A stretch of DNA of 64,000 nt from the NCBI GenBank assembly GCA_963854735.1, contig OY978098.1, positions 2,306,001-2,370,000 on the forward strand. The letters run 5' to 3'. Shown in pieces: positions 33,101 through 45,100 of the stretch. This stretch comes from Marvania coccoides. Lineage: Eukaryota > Chlorophyta > Trebouxiophyceae > Chlorellales > Chlorellaceae. The position numbers and the translations under genes are program-made. Numbering within the stretch: position 1 is the first letter of the stretch; the number at the start of each line of letters is the position of its first letter. Below the pieces are notes generated by a model. It was not told the DNA's origin, did no database searches, and saw nothing but the letters and a program-made list of their open reading frames with translations.

Positions 33101-36100
33101 TTGTTCCAGGTCCCAGCGATTGAAGGGGACCGTGCTGATTGTATCGTCTGCAAAGCTTTGAGTGCCGAAGACCTCAAGGGCAGGCTGCGCCATCTGCGAT
33201 GCCACCGTCACTTTGATGATGCCGGCAGCCGAGGCAGCGGTGGGGAGGGCCAGAGCCAGGGCAGGCATAATTAGAGCAGGTGTGGGGTCCATCAGGGTCA
33301 TAATGTGGGCGGCCATGCTGCTGATGGAGGGGTAATCGTAGACAATTGTTCCGGCAAGCTGCACTCCCAGATCTTTACCGACGTTGCTCGAAAGCTCCAC
33401 TGCAGAAAGAGAATCGAAGGCGCCTGCCGGGAACTCGTCAAACTCCTCCGCTTCGCCTCCCATGATATCCTTGGCAGCCCTCGCAATTATGCCAGCCACC
33501 TGCTCCAAAGTAAAGCCAGCGCCGCGTGTTGCAAGCTTCAGCGCACGGTCTGAAGAGAATCTGGCTTCTTGAGCCTTGACTGTCGTTTTATGCGCCGTTT
33601 GAGCAGCATCCAGCAGGCTCCAGCGCCCCTTGGCAGTATAAAGCGCTGCAAAGCGTGGCATGTCAATGGAGGCGTACACAAGGCCAGGGGCCGTTCCAGC
33701 GGCGGCAGCAGCGTCGTGGAGCTGCTTTGGAACAAGCGCCTTCAGCCCAAGTGCGCCCAGATCCGCTGCGTGGTCTGCAGCCATGCCGGCTTCGGCAAAT
33801 GGACCCAGCTGAAGGCTGGTAGCAGGCAAACCAACGCTCTGTCGGCTGACAGCGAGGGAGTCCAAAAACAAGTTGGCTGCGGCGTAGTGAGCAGCACCCG
33901 TTTGAGACCAAATAGACGAGGTCGAAGAGAAAAACACTTGGGAGTCGACCGGCGGCAAAGTGGCAGCAGCGGCCTGGGCGCCAACCACCTTGGGATCGGC
34001 TACGCTCCAGAAGGCTGCGGTATCCATGTCTTGCAGCATGTCGAACCCAGCGACGCCAGCGGCGTGGGCGTAGTGCTGAATGGGAGGCAGCTCTTCTCGC
34101 ACCCACGCCATCAAGGTCTCCATTTCTCCAGCGCTGGTTGCATCCACCTTACGCACGACCACTCGGCAACCTTGGGTGGCGAACTCTGATGCAACTTCTT
34201 CGGAGATAGCGCCAGACCTGGAGGTGACGACAAGAAGGCGGCAGCCGCGGCGCACAAGTCCCCTTGAGTACTCCAAACCAAGACCCTGCCACAAAAATAG
34301 AAGAAGTTTGCATTTAAAAATATTTATGCTGAAAAAACAATTATATTTTCGCCAGCGTCAAATTAAAAATTAATTTAATACTCTCACCTTGGTGCCGCCA
34401 ACGACAAGGGCGCTCTTGACTGGTGGCAAACGCCGGTGGCGCGGCGTGGAGCCTTGTGTAAGGCGCAAACTATACGTTCTTCCTCCTCGCACAGCTGCTG
34501 CAAACTCGCCCTGCTGCCGCAAAAGAGCGACCAGCGTGGAGGCCTCCACGGCTGAATCTAAAGAAAGATCCACGCTGGGCCCATGCTTGCCGCGCTCCTC
34601 CATAAACATAGTCTTGGCCAGGCCTTGCAGCGTTGCTGCGGTGGGCTGCGGCGCGATGGGGAAGGGCGGCACTTCTTGAGCGTCAAAAGTCACCAGAGAG
34701 GCCTTGATGGGCTTGGGGCTGCGCAGTACCGCTTGATAAGTAGAAAACATGGCCGAAACGGATGCCTCCATGTGCTGGCGCGTCTCTGAACCAGCTGGTT
34801 GCTCCAGGAAGAGGCAGTGCTCTGCGTGGCAGCTGCGCATCAACAGCTCCATGTGAGCAGGACTGGAAACGCGAATCTCCTCAGTAATAGATGGAGCTGA
34901 GCTCTGCAAATCGTCAGCTTCCCAGAACACATTCAGCGCGCAAAATTTTCCAACTGCAGGAGCACAAAGCGTGGTTAGCGGGCACGGCGCAGTGCCAACT
35001 GTCAACCAAAGCGCTGCAGGCGCCGCCTCGTCCACGGCGACTTCTGCGGGGTGCCACGTCAGTTGCCACGCCGGAGAATCTGCGGAAGAGAAGAGCGCCT
35101 GGCGGAGGAGCGGCTGCAGCGGCTTTGTCACCGCCCCCTCAATGGCTGCAGCGCCGTGGGCCCCCAGCAGAGCCAGAGATCCTGCGGCAGCATTTGCAAA
35201 AAGTTGGTCTAGTTTTGCGCTACTGGAGTCCTCCCAGTAGGCGGCGCAGCCCGTGATCAAGGAAGCGTCGCCGGCGCAGGAAGCCAGAGTGGCAGCGGCG
35301 TGCAGCAGCTGTGCTTTCTCAAGCTCGGATTTCTGCCTGGTCGGGGTAGCAATGACGCTGGGGCTCAGGGCATGTGGCGCGTTGCCAACCAAAATGGCAG
35401 CAGAAATGCTCTGTGCGGCCCGGGGCACCGCAGTGCTGCTCAGTTTCCTTGGGCTGTGGCCCAGGGTGGCAGTAGCAAAGCCATTGTTGGCACCGTTGAT
35501 TTCCACGCTGCCGGCGTTCAGCGTGCAGAGAATTTCGGGGATCTCGGAGAGCTGCAAGTTTTTGTTGAATGCTGCCTCCAGAATGATGGGCACATCCCTT
35601 CCGTCCTCCAGAGAAGCCGTTCCAACAGCCAGCACAAGGGAAAGCAGGAATGTTGGCGCAAGGGTAGGCTGGCCCATGAGGGAGTGCTGCCACAGAGAAG
35701 AAGGCGAGGCGGCAGTGGTTCGGCACACAAAAGTAGTCGCTGCAGCAGCGCTGCATGACACGCTCGAAATCAGAGGGCTGAAAGTGGGGAAAATCCACAC
35801 CCTGGAGCTCCGCAGCTGCGTGGCGGGACCCTCGGCACGAGCGACGAGTCCTGGCGCAGCAACGATGGCATGGGCATTGACGCCGCTCATGCCAAAAGAG
35901 CTCGTTCCCGCAAATTTGCCCAGCTGTTCGGCCGACGCCATCTGTTGTCGCGGTACTGCTGCTTTTAGGGCATTTGCAGAGGTCCATTCAGAAAGCGAGC
36001 TTTCTATGTAAGGATTGACGTCTCGGAGGTGCATGACGGGCGCTCCACTGGCAAGCTCCGCTGTATGCATCGCCAGCAGGAGGCCAGTCAGACCCGCCGT

Positions 36101-39100
36101 CCCCTCGGTGTGGCCATAGCACGATTTCACCGAGCCCAAAGCGACTGGCCGCTGGGTTGAATTGCCAGGCGCACCTAAAGCTTGCCCCAGGGCATTGACC
36201 TCGATGGGGTCTCCCAATGGAGTTCCAGTGCCGTGCAGCGCCACGTATGCCAGGCTTACAGGGTCCAGGCTGGCGTGGTGCAGCGCGTGCGTAACCAATG
36301 TGGATTGCGAGGGTCCGTTGGGCGCAGTGAGTCCGCTGCTGCGGCCGTCTTGGTTGACAGCCGTGGTGTGAAGCACCGCAAGGAGCTGACTTTTCGCGTT
36401 CTCCGGCGCCAGCACCACCACTGCGAAGCCTTCTCCCCGGCCGTAGCCATTTGCCGATGAATCAAACGTCTTGCAGCGCCCCTCGGGAGACAGCGCCTGC
36501 AGCTGGCAAATCGCCGCCGTGGTGGTGGCAGACAGCATCAGGTTGGCGCCACCCACCACAGCAGCGGTGGCATCGTTGGTCACAAGGCTGCGGTGGCCAA
36601 GATGTGCTGAGACGAGGGAGGAGGAGCAAGCTGTGTCGGTGCTGACGCAAGGCCCCGCGAGGCCGAACGTGTAAGAGAGCCTGCCCACCATGAAGCTCAA
36701 GGAATTTCCGGTGGCAACGGCGGCGGAAAGCTTGCTGCGGGAGTCGGCCAGCAGGGAGGCGTACTCTTGGTACATGCAGCCAACAAACACGCCTGGAAAA
36801 TGACAGGACAATCGGCAAGTGAGTTTCGAACCTATAGAAATTTAAAGAAATTTTATTTTTGGTTTGAAAACACAAAAAAAAATTACCGGTCTGGCTGCCG
36901 CTCAAGGATCCCAACGCAGTCGAGGTCTGTAGCAGCGCCTCGTGCGTCTGCTCTAATAGCAATCGCTGCTGGGGGTCGATGGCCAGCGCCTCAGCCCTGG
37001 GCAAGCTGAACATCCCAGCATCGAACTGCTCAACCCCGTCAATGAAAGCGCCAAAGCGAGCGTAAATGCCGCCGTTGCCACCAGTCTCTGGAGTGTAGGT
37101 GCGTTCAATGTCCCACCGCGCCCAAGGAACCACAGTTTGGAGGTCTTCCGTGGCAGCAGCTGCTTCGCTGAATGCTGCCATGCTGTCTGCGCTGCTGGGG
37201 TATCTGCATGACACGCCCAGCACGCCCACAGCATGCCCAGCATCTGCTTTGGGAACAATGGCATCCTCGGCGGGCCGCACTGCGATCCTTCTGGTTGCAG
37301 GGCGGGTTTTGGAGGCCACAAAGCCGATGAGGGCACTGACGGTTGGATAATCAAACATGACTGTCGCAGGCACCTCAATGTTGAACAAGCGGCCCAGTTC
37401 ATTGCGCAGCTCCACTGCCGACAGTGAGTCCATGCCTGCCTCCATAAGCGGCTGGTCTGCCGCAATTTCAGCGCCCAGCATGCTGGTCACGGCGCGCCGG
37501 ATGTTATCTTCGATTGCGCCAACGTCAGCCGCAGTCTCAGGAGCTGAGAGGTAGTCCACCTGGTCTGCAACGTCTTCCACCTGGACTTCGCTGCGGGAAA
37601 GCTGCTCTGCGGCGCCGGAAACGACGTCGCTGAACAGCGCAGGGACGGTGTCAACACTTCTGAGCAGGAGCTTGAAGTTGAAAGGGCTGCAGATGGACTG
37701 CACCAGCTGGCCAGAAGACGCGCCACGCAGCGCAGCTTTGAGCACCATTAAACCGGCTTCTGGGCGCACCACGCCCAGCCCAGACTTTTCGATTCGGGAC
37801 AGCACGCCGGTGTTGCTGTGGGCCATGCCCACCTCAGCCCAGGCTCCCCACTGCACGCTGCTGCTGATCATGCCAAGGCTCTGTCCCTGCTGCGCCCAGA
37901 AGTCCAGTCCAGCGTTGGCTGCGGCGTAATTAGCCTGCCCCGGGGCGCCAAGGAAACTAGCCACCGAAGAGAAGAGGTTGACGTGGAGGAGCGGCTGGAT
38001 GGTGAGCGGGACAAACGCGTGGGAGAGGAAGGCTACTTTAGGGGCCATCACGGAGCGCATGATGCTGGCTGTTTGATTTGCGAGGACGCCGTCTTGCAGC
38101 AGCCCGCTTGCATGAAAAACGCCCATTAGTGGGTACCGAGAGGGCGAGATTGCACTGCTGACGTCGCTGTCAGCGCTGACGTCGCAGCTCTGTGTGGTAA
38201 TGAGCGTCTTGGAAGAAGTGAGCTCGTGGGGAGCGGAGCCGTTGATTTTGCCAGAACGGCCCAACAGCTGCACCTCCTTGGAGTCGCCGCGGGCGAGCCA
38301 GAATGCCACTAGCATACCAATACCTGAATAATTGAAGCATTAAAATTTAATTTATTAGGAGAACAATTTTTATAGATTAACAACAAAACAAAAATATAAA
38401 CATGCTAAATTGACACTTGCCTCCTAAGCCCCCGGTCACCACCACCCTCCCGCCGCTGATTTTCCGCTCTGCGGTATTGGGCGCGGGGAATCCATCTGCT
38501 GGCAGCAGCAGGGGCTTGAACACTGCCCCGCTGTGAGCTGTGAGCCCAGCCAAGTTGTCAGCAGCGATGGTGCTGCTTTGAAGGGCTGCCCCCGTGTAAA
38601 CGCCGCCCCACTTGCCAGTGGGCAACTCAGAAGCCGAAACTCGGGCCATGCCCCATGCAGCAGCGGCGGAGAGTCCACCTACATGAGAACCCTTTGCGAT
38701 AGAATTCACCGGGGGCAAAACTCCAACGGTGTTCAGCCGATACTGCGCCCCTGGAGCTGCTTTCGCTGAGCCTTGCTGCACCGCGGCTAGAAGAGCAGCT
38801 AGAGCATGGTGGGGCGGCAAGGCCGGCGCAATCTGCATTGCAGACGCCTCGGAAGCTTGGGCAAAATTCAAGCTGATGGCCCCGCTATACAGCTGCAATT
38901 TGGGGGAGAACAATGCTGCTTTATTGGTAGGCTGGATATCTTCGAACGCCTGCCATTTGGTCTCATACATGATGTCGCGAAGCTGTGCTGTTTGCTGCTT
39001 AGGCTGTGCTGGCGTCCATTCCTTGACCTGCAGCTCTATGAGGCGGAAGCCACCACCCAATCTGCAATCATATGCGCCTGAAATGCCACGCGCAGCAGGG

Positions 39101-42100
39101 CCAGCCAGAGCTTGCTCCCAGTCCTGGGACCAGCTGAAGGGTTTAGCGGCCATTGCTGAGGCACCCACAGGCACGCGTAAGGGGGCGGGAGAGGCGCCTG
39201 GAGTGTTGAGAGCGCCTAGGAGGTGTAAACTTGCGTCCACCATGGCCGGGTGCAGCGCAAAAGCGCGATTTTTCGGCCACTTGTCCACCAAAATGCTGGC
39301 GCAGCACTGCTGAGGCGCCGGGTCTGCATGGTGGCGAATTCTGTCAGGCAGCAGCGTGGAAACATTAGCCTTAACAAAAACCGGCTTTTCAGCGTCCTCA
39401 GCATGCGAAATGCCCCGGAAGAAATGCCCACTGCAGTGCATACTCTGTACCGCTTTTCCCCTGGCGCTGACAAGGGCAACACTCCCAGTGGCCAGGTCCA
39501 GCCGCACCTCCAGCACACTATTTTTGGCGTTGCCGGACGAAAGCGCCGCAGCTTCAGCCACCGCAACGTTGGCCAGGAGAAGTGCCGAGTCTGCCTTGCT
39601 GCGCCCCTGCAGCATTTCCGCAGCCGCGAAGCACGCTTCAAACATGCCGGTGGCAGGAAGAATGATTTTGCCTCCAACCTGGTGGTCCCACAAGAAGGAA
39701 AGCGCGGGCGACGCGAAATTGGCGGCCAGGAAGCATGTGTTCACTCCGCCTTTGCCGGCAGGCAGAGCGCGCCGAATGGAGTAGAAGACAGGCGTCAGCG
39801 GCCACAGTGTGTCTCTGAAGAGCGTGCCAGCTGTGGGCGCTGAAGAGCTCGCGATTTGAGGCATTGCGTCAAACAGCGCATGGGCGTTGACACCGCTCAT
39901 GCCAAAGGAGCTCGTGCCGCATAGCTGCTGGACTGATCCGCTGGCCAGGTGGAGCAGGGGAAGGGGAGCGGACGCACGGGGAGCGTGGGCAGTGAGAGCG
40001 TGTGTCTTGCTCCAGTCGGCGAAAGATGAAGATACATAGGGGTTGAGCTCACGCAAGTTCATTATGCCAGGCACAGCCTACGGTGAAAGAGAAGGAACGA
40101 ATTAATTGAAATTAAAAGAATGATTGACAGCTTGAATTAATACGAATTAAAAAATAAAATAGAACTGACCTGGTGAGCTGAGGCTTGTATTGCCAGCAGC
40201 GCTCCGGTGAGGCCTGCAGCTCCTTCAGTGTGGCCATAGCATGACTTGACAGAAGCAATGGTGAGGGTGTGCCCCCCAACAGCAGCTCCTTTTCTCGAAA
40301 GAGCCTGGCCCAGCGCTCCCGTCTCAATGGGGTCTCCCAGCGGAGTGCCAGTGCCGTGAACTGCCACCAGCCGAATGTCCTCAGGAACAGCCTCGATGTT
40401 GACTAGCGCGTCGGAAATTAAGGCAGTCTGCGCAGGGCCGTTGGGAGCAGTGAGGCTCGAAGCTCTGCCAGCTTGGTTCACCACGGTGGACAGCACGACA
40501 GCGAGGGGCTTCCCCTCTCCAGCGCCTTCTGGGCGCAGCACGGTCACGCAGCAGCCCTCCCCGCGGCCGTAGCCGTCTCCAGAGGCGTCAAAGGTCTTGC
40601 AGCGACCCACGGGGGAGAATGCTTGCAGCTGCGAGATGCCGGCCATTGTGCCTTGGTACATCACCATGAAAACGCCAGCAGCTGTGGCAACAGAGGCCTC
40701 ACCGTTGATAAGACCGTTATGAGCAAGGTGAGTGGCTACTAGGGATGAAGAGCAGGCGGTGTGTGTGCTGATGCATGGGCCTGTGAAGCCAAAAGTATAA
40801 GAAACCCGGCCGATGAGGAAATCCATGCCATTGCCGGTGGTGACAGCAGGGGTGATGCGAGTACCGTAGCTAGAGAGGTACTCGATGTGTTCCATGTGCA
40901 TTACGCCCACGTAGACCCCGGTGTCGAGGGGCACAGCGCTGCCAGAGACGAGCTCAGCGTGGCGCAGCCCAAGGTGGGTCTGCTCGAGCAGGGCGCGGCT
41001 CTGGGGGTCCATGAATGCCGCCTCAGCAGGGGGGATGCGGAACAGCAAGGCGTCAAACTCCTCCACTCCGGGAATGAAGGCAGCAAAGCGAACATACATT
41101 TTCTCGACTGCAGCGCAGGGAAAAAAACAAAAATAAGAATGGGATATCAAATAGAATGAAAATTATTTCATGCTAAAATCCTAATGCAATTCTTTCTCAT
41201 TTGTAAAATAATAAAACCACTGGTACTCACCTGCAGAGTCTGGCACGTAGTAGCGCTCAATATCCCAGCGTCCAGGAGGAACAACGGACGGCAGGTCCTC
41301 GCACGCAAATGCAGCGCGCCAAAACCCTGCAGATCCATGCTCCGCCGCCTGCCCAGGGTACACGCAGGACAGGCCCACCAGCTCAGTGACCCCCGCAGCC
41401 GCACCCTCATCGTCGTAAAAGAACAATTCGTTTGACCCAGGAACGACATTTTCAGAGCCAGCAGCCGGTCCCATGCCGGTGCTCTCAGCAATGTGCCGTG
41501 ACAGGGCCACTCCAGTGGGGAAATCGAGCGCTGCTGTGGCTGGCAGCTCGACGCAAAATTGCTCGGCAACGGCATTGCGCAGCTGCACAGCGCCCAGAGA
41601 GTCAAGACCAGAGGCCATGAGGGGGTCTTCAGGACCAATCTCCACTCCCACCACGTTCTCAATGATGGTGAGGATCTCAGGGAGCAAGTCTGAGGAAGCA
41701 TTTGCGGCAGGCCGAGCTGGATGGGGTGGCGCAGCTGTCTCCGTGCCTTCCGCGCCGCTGGCGAGCTCCTCTACCGCAGCGTTTGCGCTAGAAATAGCGT
41801 CTACAGATGTCTGAGAGGCAACGAATTTGGCCAGAGCTGCGGGGGTGGGGTAGTCAAAGGTGACGGTAGGTGTTAGCTCAATGGAATACTGCGAGGCAAT
41901 CTCGTTGCGCAGCTGCACAGAGCCCAGGGAGTCGATGCCCGCTTCCATAAAGGGCTGCTCAGGGGAGGCTGTGCCACCCAAATGATCAATCACGCCGAGA
42001 ATGGTCGCCAAGATGGCAGGAGCAGCGGAGGCAGAAGAGGCTGGCGCACCAGGGGTGCCATTTTTGGTGGCACCGCTTCTTGAAGCTGCTTGCTGACCCC

Positions 42101-45100
42101 GCCTTCCACCCCGCCGCGTTCTGGCACCCCTGCCAGCTGGAGCCCCTGCGGTTGCCGCTGCCACCGCTGGTTTGACATTTGCCGCAAATTTCTTGGATTT
42201 GGCCTGGAGGACGGCAGGGCGCGCAAACTCTTCCAAGAAAGCGGGCACCGCAGGCAGCGCACGCACGATATTGTCCCACAAAAAGATGTTGCCGACGTGG
42301 ACAGCGCCACGCCAGGCCGGCAGCTGCGACAGCGCAGGCGCAGCCGTATCACCCAGAATGCGTGCCATAATGCCGAGTCCCACCGAGGGGTCGACGATCC
42401 CCAGTCCCATCTTCTCCATGCGCTCAATGAAACCTTTGTTGCGGACCGCCATGCCGTTGCCGCCCCAGTTGCCCCACTGCACTGCCACAGCCGGTCGGCC
42501 GCTGGCCTGCGCGGTGTGGGACCACGAGTCCAAAACTCCGTTGGCTGCGGCGTAGGTGGCCTGCCCAGCTGCGCCGCTGAAGGAGGCCAGGGACGAGAAG
42601 AGCTGCAGGGCGGACAGGGCGGCAGGGGCGCAGCGCTGCAGCAACTGCTGGGCTCCATGCACCTTGCCCGAGTACTCGGTGCGAATGCTGTGGATGGTGA
42701 CGTTGGAGATGACCTTGGAGTCCAGCACCGCGCCGGCGTGCATCAGGGACCGCAGCGGGGCGGTCGCAGAAGCGCCTGCTCAGAGTAAAAGTAGTTTTTT
42801 TCAGCATACATTTATACACCAGTTTATACATTTTTTCAATGGAAAGAAAAATCCATAATTAATAGTAATACGAAATGCTTACCTGCGCGAGCCACAATAT
42901 CGGCCGCTTCTTCGCTGGAGGACACATCGCCACGGGCGCACACCACCTGTCCCGGCGCATTGAAAAGCTGCGACGGTAGCGGGTCCCCAGTGACACGGCC
43001 TGAGCGGCCCAACAGCCACAGCGTGGGTTCTCCGCCAAGCCCCGCCAGCCACGTTGCCATCAGAGCTCCCAGCGCGCCCATACCTCCAGTGATAATCATG
43101 GAGCCTGCCAGGTGCTGCGCCAGCTCGGAGATGGCCTCGAGGTCTTTTGCGCGCGCAGGCTGTGGCTGCCGCACTAGCAGCCGTGGCGCTGTCCAGGTTC
43201 CGCCGCCAGCAACTCTGCAGTACACATCCGTACCTCCAGAGCTGTCAGTCAGCTTCAGAAGAGCTTGTTGCGGGTGGTCCTGCCCTGCATGCTGCGCCTG
43301 CTGCACGTCCACGCTGCCCCACTGCAGCGATGGGTACTCGGCAGCTCCCACTCGCATGAACGACTGCATGCTGAGCGCCGCTGCGCTGTTGCGGGGATGG
43401 GCAGTAGCTCCAGACAGCGCGCGCCTGGAAGAGTGCGCGCCGTGGCTGTGCAGTGTCATTTTGCCTCCTGCAGCGCCCGCTGACTGCATGGGTTGGCCCA
43501 ACGCCTGCACCAACTCAACCTGAGTGCTGCAGGTCTCGGTGGCTGCCTGAGCTGCATCCGTCGGCACCAAAGGCAGCTCAAACCGCTTACCAACAGCCCC
43601 AACTTGGTCCAAAAGGTAGGCAGGTGGCTGCACAGCGAGAGGGCCAGCATATGCCGACTCGGGAATTGAAGCGGACGCCACCGCCTGCCACTCGACTTCG
43701 TAGATGAGCCGCGACCTGTCTACCGCCTCCGCAGCAGCCGCCATCCCTCCAGCGCCTGCGCCAGCGGCGTCCAGATTGATCACCTTGGCCTGCAGGTCCA
43801 TGACGTGCACGCTGCGGTCCTGGCCGCCCAGCAGCCAATGGTTGGTGAAAATGGTGCCGTTCGCAGCCATAGGGGCGCGCTGAGTAGTGGTGGGGACTGC
43901 AGTAAATCCAGTATGCTTGGAAGAGCCTTGATAAACTACGAATGCGGAGATACCAGCAACAACTCGAGTGACATCAGCATCGTCCTCCTTGCCAACGTCT
44001 CCAGTGGCAGGACCAAGCTGGAGGGCGTTGTCCATGACAGCGGGATGGCCCAAAAAGCCTTCAAGACCAGTGTAAGGCTCAACCACTACAGCACAGCACC
44101 GCACGTAGCGCTTATTGGCTGCAACAGAAGAGCTCCACACGCTGCGCAGCATTTCACGGGACGCTGACGCAGGGGGGTCGTCAGATGGGGTCGCATCGGT
44201 ATTGAGAGGTGCCAAAGAGCGAGAGGTAGCCTTGAAGTGGACCTGGAAGCCTGCTCCTCGCACAGAGCGCAGCTGGATGTCTCCTGAGGCGCACGTGGCG
44301 TGGCACTCCAGCAGCGCGCTCTTTGTGGTAGAAAGCACCACAGGGGCAGGGATAGAAGCTCCGGTGAGGCAGAGCAGGCGTCCATTGTCGTTGGAAAGCC
44401 GCAGGGCGGAGCACGCAGCGGCGGCGGTTTCCAGCATCCCAGCTCCCGGCATGATGGGCGTGTTCTGAATCACATGATCCAAAAAAAAGGACAGCTGGTG
44501 GGAAGAAAGTGGAATATGAAGCCTGCACACTCCACCGCTGCGATCGTAGGCTGCGCCAGCCAACATGTGGTTGGCCAGAGGCAAGGGCCAGTGGCGGGAC
44601 CGCTGCCATGCCAGAGAGTAACGCGCCGCTTTTCGAAGCGGGAATGCTGCATGGGCAGAGAAAATTCCATGGGCGTTGGTGCCGCTCATTCCAAAGGAAC
44701 TGCAGCCAGCCAGCGCAGTAGGAGCTCTCGCCCATGGGCCGCCTTGCCGAGCCACCAGCGGCTGCACGCTATGCTTCTCCCGCCACTCATCCATAGACGA
44801 TGAAACGTAAGGGTTGATGGAACGCGCGTGCATGATGGGAGGAGCCTCATTGCGCTCTAGACTGAGTAGGGCTGCCAAGGCGCCGTGGATGCCGGCGGTG
44901 CCTTCAGTGTGCCCAAAGCAAGCCTTGGCAGAAGCTGCAAATTGTATTAAAACCCCGAATTACTTTTAATAACATGTTTAAGCATTACACAGTAAGGAAA
45001 TACGCCTTACCAAGTGAGGTATGATGCTGTCCTTGGACATTCAAGCTTGAATTTTTTAAAGCGTGGCCTAGTGCATTGACCTCAATGGGGTCTCCCAGCG

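Larger units (their letters stand above)
23420..33240 (-). other. PKS module 5: KS-DH-KR-ACP-ACP, interrupted by the transposon-bearing intron
   Basis: KS5 begins in exon 11 (ending [10 protein letters not shown]) and resumes in exon 12 ([12 protein letters not shown]) after the 5.6-kb intron. Its triad is in [19 protein letters not shown] and [10 protein letters not shown] is intact ([20 protein letters not shown]). KR reads VTGGVGDVG and [10 protein letters not shown]. Two carrier domains follow, the first split by intron 12 within [12 protein letters not shown]5 resembles KS1 more than the other KSs. Confidence 0.85.

Noticed and set aside
34370..36811. Possible acyltransferase in module 4 where the DH is degraded
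   Set aside because: No GHSxG-like or other AT motif is present; the region still aligns by position with a dehydratase first half and a KR structural part.
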